Positions 15,376 to 22,986 of a stretch of DNA of 33,498 nt are shown here, one piece after another (positions within the stretch are counted from its first letter, which is position 1; each line of letters begins with the position of its first letter). The position numbers were made by a program, and so were the translations under genes. Source of the stretch: an uncultured Austwickia sp. (GTDB lineage Bacteria; Actinomycetota; Actinomycetes; Actinomycetales; Dermatophilaceae); the NCBI GenBank assembly GCA_934678955.1, contig CAKUSI010000008.1:1-33498 (forward strand), given 5' to 3'. The notes under the pieces are model-generated. The model was given only the letters and a program-made list of their open reading frames with translations. It was not told where the DNA came from and made no database searches.

Positions 15376-15381
15376 GAGCGC

Positions 15382-15783
15382 ATGAGTGAATCGCCGTTGC
15401 GCATCGTCGTGGCCAAGCCCGGACTTGACGGGCACGACCGGGGAGCCAAGGTGATCGCCCGGGCTCTGCGGGACGCGGGAATGGAGGTCGTCTACACCGG
15501 CCTTCACCAGACGCCTGAGCAGATCGTCGAGGCCGCCATCCAGGAGGACGCCGATGGCGTGGGCCTGTCCGTGTTGTCCGGCGCCCACATGACGCTCTTC
15601 GCGAAGACGATCGACCTGCTGAAGGCGCGCGACGCCGAGGACATCGTCGTGTTCGGCGGCGGGATCATCCCCGAGGACGACATCCCGCAGCTGGAGAAGC
15701 TGGGCGTCGCCAAGGTCTTCACCCCGGGTGCCACCACGACCGAGATCGTGGACTGGGTCAACGGCCACGTGAAGGCGTCATAA
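15382..15783 (+). CDS. Stand-alone cobalamin (B12)-binding protein, acyl-CoA mutase small-subunit type
   Basis: The 133-residue protein is a single Rossmann-like B12-binding domain, like the C-terminus of methylmalonyl-CoA mutase or the small subunit of isobutyryl-CoA mutase. The base-off/His-on signature D-x-H-x2-G is at residues 16-21 (DGHDRG, His18 as lower cobalt ligand). LSVLSG supplies the Ser-x-Leu motif and VVFGGGIIP the GG motif. It has no catalytic barrel of its own, so it must partner a separately encoded large subunit not present in this window. In Streptomyces coelicolor, as I recall, icmB lies at the same place just before sucCD. The product of such mutases, a succinyl-CoA-level intermediate, would link to the following genes. 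The ATG at 15382 follows a -10 at the leaderless distance. Confidence 0.85.
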   Translation: MSESPLRIVVAKPGLDGHDRGAKVIARALRDAGMEVVYTGLHQTPEQIVEAAIQEDADGVGLSVLSGAHMTLFAKTIDLLKARDAEDIVVFGGGIIPEDDIPQLEKLGVAKVFTPGATTTEIVDWVNGHVKAS

Positions 15784-15937
15784 CCACCGGTTCGCCGCAC
15801 CTTCACCTGAACGAATGGTCGGTCCGGCAACTGAGCGTCGGGCCCCCGTCCTGCAGCAGCGGCGGGGGCTCTGGCGTGGTTCGGCTCCTGACAGGACCCC
15901 TACCCACAAGTCGCGCCCCGGGGCGAATACGCGGCGG

Positions 15938-15943
15938 TAGGAT
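15938..15943 (+). promoter_or_regulatory. -10 element TAGGAT for sucCD
   Basis: TAGGAT is the best -10 match in the 280-bp gap before sucC. Initiation about 7 nt downstream would give a leader of roughly 115 nt. No strong -35 is visible. Confidence 0.4.
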
Positions 15944-16064
15944 CGGGGCGCACGTACGGCCGCCAGCTACATACCACCGACGCGACGACACCATTGACGC
16001 GAACCATTGACGCTGTCCGCCAGGACGGACTCCAGCCACGACCATCAACGACGAGGAAGTAGCC

Positions 16065-17237
16065 GTGGACCTTTTTGAGTACCAAGCCAGGGATCTGTTC
16101 GAGAAGCATGGCGTGCCCGTGCTGGCGGGCCAGACAGCCACCACCCCCGCGGAGGCCAAGGCCGCCGCGGAGACCATCGGCGCCAAGTCCGGCGGCGTCA
16201 CGGTGGTCAAGGCCCAGGTCAAGATCGGTGGCCGCGGGAAGGCCGGCGGCGTCAAGGTCGCGAAGAACGCGGACGAGGCCGAGCAGCTGGCCGGGCAGAT
16301 TCTCGGCATGGACATCAAGGGCCACACGGTCCACGTCGTGATGATCGCGCAGGGCGCGAAGATCACGGAGGAGTACTACTTCTCGCTGCTGCTCGACCGC
16401 GCCAACCGCAACTACCTCGCGATGTGCAGCACCGAGGGCGGCATGGACATCGAGACCCTCGCCAAGGAGCGTCCCGAGGCGCTCGCGAAGGTCCCGGTCG
16501 ACCCCAACGTGGGCATCGACGAGGCCAAGGCGAAGGAGATCGTCGAGAAGGCCGGCTTCGAGGCCGAGACCGCGGCGAAGGTCGCGCCCGTGCTGCAGAA
16601 GCTGTGGGACGTCTACCACAACGAGGACGCCACGCTGGTCGAGGTCAACCCTCTGGTGAAGGTCGAGAGCGGCGAGATCATCGCCCTCGACGGCAAGGTG
16701 ACCGTCGACGACAACGCCGACTTCCGGCACCCCGACCACGAGGCGCTGCACGACAAGACGGCCGAGGACCCGCTGGAGGCCAAGGCCAAGGCGCTCGACC
16801 TCAACTACGTGAAGCTCGACGGCAACGTCGGGGTCATCGGCAACGGCGCCGGCCTGGTCATGAGCACGCTCGACGTCGTCGCGTACGCGGGCGAGAAGTA
16901 CGGCTCCTCCCCGGCGAACTTCCTCGACATCGGCGGCGGCGCGAGCGCCGAGGTCATGGCCAACGGCCTCGACGTGATCCTGCACGACCCGCAGGTGAAG
17001 TCGGTCTTCGTCAACGTCTTCGGCGGCATCACCGCCTGCGACGCGGTCGCGAACGGCATCGTCGGCGCCCTCAAGACCCTCGGGGACGAGGCGAGCAAGC
17101 CGCTCGTCGTACGCCTCGACGGCAACAACGTGGAAGAGGGCCGCCGCATCCTGGCCGAGTTCAACCACCCGCTGGTGACCATCGAAGCGACCATGGACGG
17201 CGCGGCCGACAAGGCCGCCGAGCTGGCTGCGAAGTAA
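16065..17237 (+). CDS. sucC: Succinyl-CoA synthetase beta subunit (ADP-forming)
   Basis: The 390-residue subunit provides the ATP-grasp nucleotide-binding fold and part of the CoA/succinate site of the TCA-cycle enzyme that interconverts succinyl-CoA and succinate. The N-terminus [19 protein letters not shown] and the ATP-grasp strand [18 protein letters not shown] are diagnostic. EVNPLV and the C-terminal [18 protein letters not shown] complete the family pattern. Length matches the family (about 388). GTG is the start, with GAGGAAG at a 6-nt distance. sucD follows 18 nt after the stop, so the two form an operon. Confidence 0.97.
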   Translation: MDLFEYQARDLFEKHGVPVLAGQTATTPAEAKAAAETIGAKSGGVTVVKAQVKIGGRGKAGGVKVAKNADEAEQLAGQILGMDIKGHTVHVVMIAQGAKITEEYYFSLLLDRANRNYLAMCSTEGGMDIETLAKERPEALAKVPVDPNVGIDEAKAKEIVEKAGFEAETAAKVAPVLQKLWDVYHNEDATLVEVNPLVKVESGEIIALDGKVTVDDNADFRHPDHEALHDKTAEDPLEAKAKALDLNYVKLDGNVGVIGNGAGLVMSTLDVVAYAGEKYGSSPANFLDIGGGASAEVMANGLDVILHDPQVKSVFVNVFGGITACDAVANGIVGALKTLGDEASKPLVVRLDGNNVEEGRRILAEFNHPLVTIEATMDGAADKAAELAAK

Positions 17238-17255
17238 GGACGGGACGACACAGAC

Positions 17256-18143
17256 ATGGCAATCTTCCTCAACTCCGACTCCAAGCTCATCGTCCAGGGG
17301 ATGACCGGCTCGGAGGGCATGAAGCACACCCAGCGCATGCTCGCGTCCGGCTCCCAGATCGTCGGCGGCGTCAACCCCAAGAAGGCCGGCACCGAGGTCG
17401 AGTTCGACGGCGGCGTCAAGGTCCCCGTCTTCGGCAGCGTCAAGGAGGCGATGGACGCCACCGGCGCGAACGTCTCGGTCGTCTTCGTCCCGCCGAAGTT
17501 CGCCAAGGCCGCGGTCATCGAGGCCATCGACGCCGAGATCCCGCTGCTGGTGGTCATCACCGAGGGCGTCGCGGTCCGCGACTCGGCGGAGTTCTTCAAC
17601 TACTGCCAGGCCAAGGGCAAGACCCGGATCATCGGCCCCAACTGCCCCGGCATCATCAGCCCCGGGCAGTCCAACGCGGGCATCACCCCGGCGGACGTCT
17701 CCGGCCCGGGCAAGCTCGGTCTGGTCTCCAAGTCGGGGACGCTGACTTACCAGATGATGTACGAGCTCCGCGACATCGGCTTCACCACCGGGCTCGGCAT
17801 CGGCGGCGACCCGATCATCGGCACGACCCACATCGACGCGCTCGAGGCCTTCGAAGCCGACCCCGACACGATCGGGATCGTGATGATCGGCGAGATCGGC
17901 GGCGACGCCGAGGAGCGGGCCGCGGCCTACATCAAGGAGCACGTCACCAAGCCGGTCGTCGGCTACGTCGCGGGCTTCACCGCCCCCGAGGGCAAGACGA
18001 TGGGCCACGCGGGCGCGATCGTGTCCGGTGGCGCCGGCACTGCGGCGGCGAAGGCCGAGGCGCTCGAGGCCGTCGGCGTCCGCGTCGGCAAGACCCCGTC
18101 CGAGACCGCGCGCATCATGCGGGAGATCGTGCAGAAGCTCTGA
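17256..18143 (+). CDS. sucD: Succinyl-CoA synthetase alpha subunit
   Basis: The 295-residue alpha subunit binds CoA and carries the phosphohistidine. Seen: the CoA-binding Rossmann start [31 protein letters not shown], and the active-site segment [15 protein letters not shown] with His251. The C-terminus MREIVQKL is a normal family ending. It is 18 nt downstream of sucC, and a strong terminator follows 30 bp after the stop, closing the operon. Confidence 0.97.
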   Translation: MAIFLNSDSKLIVQGMTGSEGMKHTQRMLASGSQIVGGVNPKKAGTEVEFDGGVKVPVFGSVKEAMDATGANVSVVFVPPKFAKAAVIEAIDAEIPLLVVITEGVAVRDSAEFFNYCQAKGKTRIIGPNCPGIISPGQSNAGITPADVSGPGKLGLVSKSGTLTYQMMYELRDIGFTTGLGIGGDPIIGTTHIDALEAFEADPDTIGIVMIGEIGGDAEERAAAYIKEHVTKPVVGYVAGFTAPEGKTMGHAGAIVSGGAGTAAAKAEALEAVGVRVGKTPSETARIMREIVQKL

Positions 18144-18173
18144 GGCTCAACGCCGCTGGTCGGCGTCACCGGT

Positions 18174-18211
18174 CGGGCGGGTCGCACCCTCAATGGGGTG
18201 CGACCCGCCCG
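18174..18211. terminator. Strong bidirectional terminator after sucCD
   Basis: A perfect 16-bp stem has arms CGGGCGGGTCGCACCC (18174-18189) and its complement (18196-18211) around the loop TCAATG. It lies between the convergent sucD and deazaflavin-oxidoreductase genes, and no T-run is needed at this stability. Confidence 0.85.
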
Positions 18212-18261
18212 CCGTGTCAGGGCCCGGCCGGCGTCGGGGGCCCGGCCGGCGCGTCGAGGGC

Positions 18262-18807
18262 TCAGGGTGCCTCGTGCGCCGGGGCGGGATCCTCTCGCGG
18301 CTCCACCCGGAACGTCGGTAGGTCCGCCGCGATCCTTTCGAACTCGGCCACGTCGGCTGTGTGCGACACCGCGACGTGCGGGCGGGCGCCAGGGGCCTGG
18401 CGCAGGTAGCTCTTGAGGATCGGCGGGCGCTGCGCGACCGGCACCTCGACCAGCCGCACCGGGCGGCGTCGGCCCTGGACGATCGTCGCCTCGCCGCCGG
18501 CCGCGCGGACGTTGCGTACCCAGTTGGCGTCCTCGCCCAGCATCGAGACGAGGTAGCGGTGGCCCTCGTGGCGGGCGAGGACGACGGGCAGCGACACGGC
18601 CTTGCCACTCACCCGGCCGCGGACCTCCAGCGTCACGCCCACCCCGAAGGTGAGGATGCCCCGGCTGAACTGCCACGACGCGGAGCGATTCAACAGCTTG
18701 CCGAGGGCGTTCCGCCGTCCTCCCCTGTAGAGCCAGCGCGATAACGCGCCATTCAGCGGGGTGTACGTCGCCAGAATGCGCCTGGTGAAGGACGTCGAAC
18801 CGGACAT
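18262..18807 (-). CDS. Deazaflavin (F420)-dependent nitroreductase-family oxidoreductase
   Basis: The 181-residue protein has a split beta-barrel pattern typical of Ddn/FDOR-A enzymes, which use F420H2 to reduce quinones or other substrates. The family motif appears as LEVRGRVSGKAVSLPVVL followed by HRYLVSMLGEDANWVRNVRA, the usual F420-binding region. A short hydrophobic/basic N-terminus could contact the membrane. The ATG at 18807 is chosen because GGAAGGGG lies about 6 nt upstream; the frame stays open upstream but with sequence unlike the family. It is convergent with sucD and shares the terminator at 18174-18211. The substrate is unknown. Confidence 0.82.
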   Translation of the reverse strand: MSGSTSFTRRILATYTPLNGALSRWLYRGGRRNALGKLLNRSASWQFSRGILTFGVGVTLEVRGRVSGKAVSLPVVLARHEGHRYLVSMLGEDANWVRNVRAAGGEATIVQGRRRPVRLVEVPVAQRPPILKSYLRQAPGARPHVAVSHTADVAEFERIAADLPTFRVEPREDPAPAHEAP

Positions 18808-19308
18808 GCGGACCCCTTCCGGGTCAGCCTGCGGCCGGTCGGCCGCGGACGGGACGGCCCCATCATCCTCCCGGCGGGTGACGGGAGGTCCCGTCGCCTC
18901 CGCCCTCGTCCACTCCGCGTTCGTTGGGCTCACTCGCACTCTCGAGGGAGCCCTCACCGTTTGGGTGGGACTCTCGCCGCCCGGACTGGGCTCTCCTCTT
19001 CAGGGGTGACCTCACCGCGTACGCGGAGGCCTCACCCCGCTGGGGGGTCCTTTGACGCTAGTGGACCCTCACCACGCCGTCTCAACTCTCATCGCTGAGG
19101 GTGAGCTCTCGTCCAGCCAAGAGCCCAGCCGCTTCCAGGAGAGTTCGGTCGGGGCGTGGAGGGCTGGGCCGGTTGCCTCACCGGGCCTGTTGGGGGTGCT
19201 CACCCGCTTCGAGGAGAGTTCGGTCGGGGCGTGGAGGGCTGGGCCGGTCGCCGCCCCGGATCCGTTGAGCAACACGACCTCCGGGTAACCCCCGGGCAGG
19301 CCAGGGCG
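18808..19308. other. 500-bp gap without a supported gene
   Basis: Between the deazaflavin enzyme start and the A24 peptidase stop there is no convincing CDS. The segment 18930-19060 contains many short GG(A/G)CTCTC and CCTCACC motifs, and a 45-bp direct repeat lies at 19129-19248. Small open frames on both strands here contain the repeat twice and have no start signals, so I leave them out. Confidence 0.6.
19129..19248. repeat. 45-bp direct repeat, two copies with 75-bp period
   Basis: Copies at 19129-19173 and 19204-19248 differ at one base (CCGCTTCC versus CCGCTTCG at their left end). They share the continuous segment AGGAGAGTTCGGTCGGGGCG and the following 17 bases. The intervening 30 bp differs from the flanks. 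Confidence 0.9.
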
Positions 19309-20028
19309 TCAGCCGGGGAGGCAGATTCCGAGGAGGGCGCCCGCTGCCATCGCGGGGCCGAACGCGATGGGGGTGTCTCGGCCCGCCCGTCGTCGGACGA
19401 TCAGCACGACGGCCGCCAGGCCCCCGACGAGGAACATCGCGTATGCCCCTCCGAGCAGCCGCCCCCACGACAACCAGGCGAGCAATATGCCGAGCGTCCC
19501 CGCGAGTTTGACGTCGCCGAGCCCGAACCTGCCGCGCGACGCCGCCCAGAGCAGCGCGAAGGCCGCGAACAGCACGAGGCCGCCGAGCAGCCCTCGCCGG
19601 AGCGCTTCCCATGGCGTGCCGGCGAGACATGTCGCCGCGAGCGCGCCGGCGACCGCGGGGTAGGCGGGCAGCGTCAGCCGGTCGGGTAGCCGGTGCACGT
19701 CGAGGTCGATCGCGGCCAGGGCGGCGTAGAGCGGGACGGGCAGCACATACGCGGCGGCCGCGACTGCGGCGGCGAGGTCATACCCCTGTGGCCAGACCGA
19801 CCCGGTGCCCTCCGGGCGCGTCGAGCCGGTGAGCAGCGCGGCAGCCACGAGCGCCGTGATCAGGGCGATGGCGGCGGGAAGCAATCGGTACGAGGGCGCC
19901 GGGCGGGTGCGCTCATCCTCATACCGCCGATGCCTCCCCGCGGCGAGGCGCGCCGCCACGAGTCGGCCGCTGACCAGCCCGTACGCGACGGCGATGCCGC
20001 ACCCGAGCGCCACCCCCGTCCACGTCAT
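19309..20028 (-). CDS. A24 family prepilin peptidase-like protein
   Basis: The 239-residue polytopic membrane protein carries the two aspartate motifs of type IV prepilin peptidases: AAIDLDVHRLPDRLTLP around residue 110 and FGLGDVKLAGTLG around residue 175. It lacks the N-terminal cysteine-rich methylase part of the large enzymes, as usual for short actinobacterial versions. Its substrate would be prepilins of tad/flp or competence pili; none are in this window. The ATG at 20028 is chosen because GACCAT ends 6 nt upstream, with AGGGGG directly adjacent. The frame is open upstream but there overlaps the opposite-strand DUF6350 gene. Confidence 0.82.
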   Translation of the reverse strand: MTWTGVALGCGIAVAYGLVSGRLVAARLAAGRHRRYEDERTRPAPSYRLLPAAIALITALVAAALLTGSTRPEGTGSVWPQGYDLAAAVAAAAYVLPVPLYAALAAIDLDVHRLPDRLTLPAYPAVAGALAATCLAGTPWEALRRGLLGGLVLFAAFALLWAASRGRFGLGDVKLAGTLGILLAWLSWGRLLGGAYAMFLVGGLAAVVLIVRRRAGRDTPIAFGPAMAAGALLGICLPG

Positions 20029-20034
20029 CCCCCT

Positions 20035-20040
20035 ATGGTC
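20035..20040 (-). promoter_or_regulatory. -10-like GACCAT of the A24 peptidase gene
   Basis: On the minus strand GACCAT ends 6 nt before the ATG at 20028, the same hexamer and distance as at the PspC kinase gene. This fits a leaderless start. Confidence 0.4.
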
Positions 20041-20151
20041 CCCGTCGAGCGACGCCAGCGGGCGCCATCCACAAGTGGACGGTGACGCTGGCGTGCCCCT
20101 CCGGCGTGGGCGTTTGGGTGCCCCCGCGCCGTGGGCCACGATGGAGTCCTG

Positions 20152-21432
20152 ATGCCCACCCGCTCTTTTCGTCCGCCCGCCGCCCTGGGACGCCTCGCCG
20201 ACCCCGCCGAGAGCGTCACCCGGAGCGTGCCCGGCTGGGCGCGCTCCGCACTGGGGGGCCTCGAGGCGGCGGCCGTCGGAGCGATCCTGACCTGTTTGCC
20301 GTTCGTGGTGATCTGGCTGGCCAGCCCGACCGTCGACGCCTCGGCCGGGACCGTCCTCAGCGTCGGACTGTCGGCGTGGGCACTCGGCCACGGCGTGCCC
20401 GCGCAGTCCGCGATCGGGGCGATCTCCCTGATCCCCCTCCTGCTCACGGTCCTCCTGGCCTGGATCGCCTCCTGGCCGGCGGCCCGGCTCGCGTCCCGGC
20501 TCGACCGCAGCGACAACTCGCCGCGTCTCGACTGGCTGGGGTCGCTGCGTCGGGACGTGGCGGCGCAGGGGGCGGTGTTCGTGCTGGCCTACGGTGTCGC
20601 CGGGCTGCTCGGCTGCCTGCTGGCGCGATCCCCCGACGCGGCCCCCGTGCTGCCCTGGGCGGCGCTGGCGTTTCCGCTGGTCGGGCTGGCCGCATACATG
20701 CGTGGACTCCACGTGGAGTTCCGCTCCGATCTGGGCGACGTCGCGCCGGACTGGCGCCTTCGGGGGCCCGCGTGGGTGTGGTCCGGAATCGGTGCGGGCT
20801 TGCGGACGCTCGCCCTGTTGGTGGCCGCGGGCGCGCTGCTGGTCGTCGCGATCGTGGTGGCGCGCGGCGGGCAGGTGGTGGACCTGTACGGGGAACTGTC
20901 GCCCGGACTCCTCGGCGGCGCGGCGCTGGGGGCGGTCCAGCTGCTGTACGTGCCGACCTTCGCGATCTGGGGCCTGTCCTGGATGGCGGGGGCGGGGTTC
21001 GGCGTCGGCGTGGGGGCGAGCGTGACGATCACGCAGTCGACGCCGGGGCTGCTGCCGCTGGTGCCGGTGTTCGGGGCTGTCCCGGATCCTGGGCCGCTGC
21101 CGTGGTGGACGTGGCTGTTCCTGCTCGTGCCCATCGCCGGGGGCGCGCTGATCGAGCGTCGGGTGACCGCCGCGCTCGGCCCGGACCCTCTGGATCGCGC
21201 GCTCGGCTGCGCCGTCGCGTGCGTCGCGGCCGGGATCGGGGCGGGGATCCTGGGGATGCTGGCCAGCGGTTCGCTGGGCTCGGGGCGCCTCTCCAGCGTC
21301 GGGGTCCCCGCGTGGTTGATGGCCGCGTTGCTCGGCGGCGAACTGGCCATCGGAGCGGCCCTGGCCTTGGCCGTGGGGAGGCTGCGCGGTTCACGGTCCG
21401 GCGACGACGTCCTGGCGGCGGAGGAACCGTGA
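20152..21432 (+). CDS. DUF6350 family polytopic membrane protein
   Basis: The 426-residue protein has about ten hydrophobic segments spread over its length, starting near residue 38 after an Arg/Pro-containing cytoplasmic N-terminus. It matches the conserved actinobacterial membrane protein that precedes purN in many genomes (DUF6350, sometimes named a cell-division protein). Biochemical function is unknown. The ATG at 20152 has GGAG at a 5-nt distance; an in-frame GTG/ATG 21 nt earlier lacks such a signal. The stop is followed after 26 bp by the leader ORF of purN. Confidence 0.8.
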   Translation: MPTRSFRPPAALGRLADPAESVTRSVPGWARSALGGLEAAAVGAILTCLPFVVIWLASPTVDASAGTVLSVGLSAWALGHGVPAQSAIGAISLIPLLLTVLLAWIASWPAARLASRLDRSDNSPRLDWLGSLRRDVAAQGAVFVLAYGVAGLLGCLLARSPDAAPVLPWAALAFPLVGLAAYMRGLHVEFRSDLGDVAPDWRLRGPAWVWSGIGAGLRTLALLVAAGALLVVAIVVARGGQVVDLYGELSPGLLGGAALGAVQLLYVPTFAIWGLSWMAGAGFGVGVGASVTITQSTPGLLPLVPVFGAVPDPGPLPWWTWLFLLVPIAGGALIERRVTAALGPDPLDRALGCAVACVAAGIGAGILGMLASGSLGSGRLSSVGVPAWLMAALLGGELAIGAALALAVGRLRGSRSGDDVLAAEEP

Positions 21433-21446
21433 CCGGGCCCGCCGTG

Positions 21447-21452
21447 TAGATT
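21447..21452 (+). promoter_or_regulatory. -10 element TAGATT upstream of the purN leader ORF
   Basis: TAGATT ends 6 nt before a GTG at 21459 that opens a 46-codon frame reaching the purN start. This would give a leaderless leader ORF. No -35 is evident. Confidence 0.4.
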
Positions 21453-21458
21453 TCGGGC

Positions 21459-21599
21459 GTGTCGACCGCATCGAGCTCGAAGGCCTTATCGGGCTGGCAG
21501 GCGACGTCGGCTCGCAGGCCTGCAACTGGTCGGGGAGCCACATCTGGTCGCGAAGCCGCATGTGTCTGCGAGGCGCCTCTGGCTGGGAGGCCACATTGA
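21459..21599 (+). CDS. 46-codon leader ORF overlapping the purN start
   Basis: GTG at 21459 reads MSTASSSKALSGWQATSARR and continues to end APLAGRPH, with its TGA at 21597-21599. This overlaps the purN TTG (21596-21598) in a TTGA quartet, the classic arrangement for translational coupling. It starts 6 nt after a -10 hexamer, so it would be leaderless. It contains one TTA codon, rare in high-GC actinobacteria. No family is recognised; the peptide may matter only for coupling purN translation. The evidence is positional, and the ORF could be fortuitous. Confidence 0.4.
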   Translation: MSTASSSKALSGWQATSARRPATGRGATSGREAACVCEAPLAGRPH

Positions 21600-22258
21600 G
21601 CTTGGACCCCGCGCCCGCACCCGTACCGATCGTCGTCCTCGTCTCCGGCTCCGGCACGAACCTGCAGGCCCTGCTCGACGCGGCCGTCGACCCCGCGTAC
21701 GGCGTGACCGTCGTCGCGGTCGGCGCGGACCGCGACGGCATCGAGGGGCTCGCGAGAGCCCGGCGCGCCGGGATTCCGACGTTCGTGGAGCGGGTCCGCG
21801 ATCATCCGGATCGTGATGCCTGGGACGCGGCGCTGACCGCGCAGGTGGCGGCGTACGACCCGCAGCTCATCGTCGGCGCCGGTTTCATGAAGCTGCTGGG
21901 GCCGGTGTTCCTGGGGCGCTTCCCCGAGCAGGTGGTCAACACACATCCCGCGCTGCTGCCGAGTTTCCCTGGGGCGCATGGAGTGCGGGATGCACTCGCG
22001 TACGGCGTCACCGTGACCGGCTGCACCTGCCACCTGGTCGACGCCGGAGTGGACAGCGGCCCGATCATCGCGCAGCGTGCTGTCGACGTCCTGCCTGAGG
22101 ACACCGAGGAGAGCCTGCACGAGCGGATCAAGGTGCTCGAGCGGGCGATGCTGGTCGACTGCGTGGGCCGGATGGCGCGGGACGGGTACGAGGTCGCCGG
22201 CCGCCGCGTCCGCCTGGCGCCCGCTTCCGGCGAGCTGCGCCCGGCCCGGGTGCCCTGA
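21596..22258 (+). CDS. purN: Phosphoribosylglycinamide formyltransferase
   Basis: A 220-residue folate-dependent GAR transformylase, the third step of purine synthesis (GAR + 10-formyl-THF to FGAR). Seen: the phosphate loop VLVSGSGTNLQALLDA, the catalytic segment VVNTHPALLPSFPGAHG with the Asn/His pair, and the Asp in HLVDAGVDSGPIIAQ. The start is set at the TTG 21596, because GGGAGG (21585-21590) lies 5 nt upstream and the protein then begins shortly before the first strand. The in-frame ATG at 21560 would add 12 atypical residues. purH follows, separated by the largest 52-bp repeat array instead of the usual short gap or overlap. Confidence 0.95.
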   Translation: MSLDPAPAPVPIVVLVSGSGTNLQALLDAAVDPAYGVTVVAVGADRDGIEGLARARRAGIPTFVERVRDHPDRDAWDAALTAQVAAYDPQLIVGAGFMKLLGPVFLGRFPEQVVNTHPALLPSFPGAHGVRDALAYGVTVTGCTCHLVDAGVDSGPIIAQRAVDVLPEDTEESLHERIKVLERAMLVDCVGRMARDGYEVAGRRVRLAPASGELRPARVP

Positions 22259-22281
22259 GCCACCGCACTTTCCCGTGCCTT

Positions 22282-22882
22282 ATCCCCGCCCATGGGCGGG
22301 ATCGGTACGCGTTTGCCCTGCTTCTCGTCACCACTTGTCGCCCGTGGGCGGGAAGTGTACGGGTGGTTCTGCGGTTTCGCCGCCGTTTGCCGCCCATGGG
22401 CGGGATCGGTACGCGTTTGCCCAGGTGCGGCTCGCCACTTGCCGCCCATGGGCGGGATCGGTACGCGTTTGCTCAGGTGCGGCTCGCCACTTGCCGCCCG
22501 TGGGCGGGATCGGTACGCGTTTGCCCTGGCGCTGCTCGCCACTTGTCGCCCGTGGGCGGGATCGGTACGCGTTTGCCCTGCTTCTCGTCACCACTTGTCG
22601 CCCATGGGCGGGAAGTGTTCGGGCGGTCCTGCGGGTTTTGCCCTCGTCTACCGCCCATGGGCGGGATCGGTACGCGTTTGCCCGGGTGCTCGCCGCCTCT
22701 TCTCGCCCGTGGGCGGGATCGGTACGCGTTTGCCCTGGCGCTGCTCGCCACTTGCCGCCCACGGGCGGGATCGGTACGCGTTTGCCCTGGTGCTCGCCGC
22801 CACTTGCCGCCCATGGGCGGGATCGGTACGCGTTTGCGCCGGTGGGGGTCGCCACTTGCCGCCCACGGGCGGGAAACGTTCG
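22282..22882 (+). repeat. 52-bp palindromic repeat array 3 (12 units) between purN and purH
   Basis: The core CGCCC(A/G)(T/C)GGGCGGGA begins at 22287, 22339, 22391, 22443, 22495, 22547, 22599, 22652, 22704, 22756, 22808 and 22860. The period is 52 bp throughout except one 53-bp step. The core is invariant but for its two central bases (AT six times, GT four, AC two). Most units continue TCGGTACGCGTTTGC, then ~20 variable bp ending CACTTG(C/T). Two interior units (22339, 22599) and the last carry GGAAGTGT or GGAAACGT variants instead. The unit series 22287/22339/22391 recurs as 22547/22599/22652, showing a five-unit segmental duplication. Confidence 0.95.
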
Positions 22883-22943
22883 GACGCGCGTGACGTCGCT
22901 CCCGCCGGCGGGCACCTCGGGCGGTCGTCCGGGACCTGGCGGG

Positions 22944-22949
22944 TAGGCT
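22944..22949 (+). promoter_or_regulatory. -10 element TAGGCT for purH
   Basis: TAGGCT lies 37 bp before the purH ATG, giving an expected leader of about 30 nt that contains GGAG 4 nt before the start. It means purH can be transcribed independently of purN, downstream of the array. Confidence 0.45.
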
Positions 22950-22986
22950 GGCGGCGCCCCTCACGCCCCAGGTCGATCGGAGCCCC

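Larger units (their letters stand above)
14957..15381. promoter_or_regulatory. 425-bp divergent region between M23 peptidase and B12-binding protein, rich in inverted repeats
   Basis: This stretch holds no credible gene and is visibly less G+C-rich than its surroundings, mainly at 15020-15180. It contains four inverted repeats: 14992-15018, 15104-15110 with 15125-15131 (ACCGTCC/GGACGGT), 15154-15175 and 15328-15352. I looked for the c-di-AMP (ydaO) riboswitch often found before actinobacterial wall hydrolases and did not find its conserved blocks. The M23 promoter was not identified with confidence. Confidence 0.6.

Noticed and set aside
14957..15381. c-di-AMP (ydaO) riboswitch upstream of the M23 peptidase
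   Set aside because: The conserved ydaO sequence blocks could not be found on the minus strand, although several stems are present.
19052..19288. 78-codon plus-strand ORF, with a minus-strand counterpart, over the 45-bp direct repeats
   Set aside because: Openness on both strands is explained by the in-phase 75-bp repeat. No start signal or family match is seen.
22282..22882. Long open reading frames through arrays 1, 2 and 3 on both strands
   Set aside because: The 52-bp unit has no stops and cycles through all three frames, so open frames arise automatically. The products are repeats with no domain, and starts lack ribosome sites or promoters.
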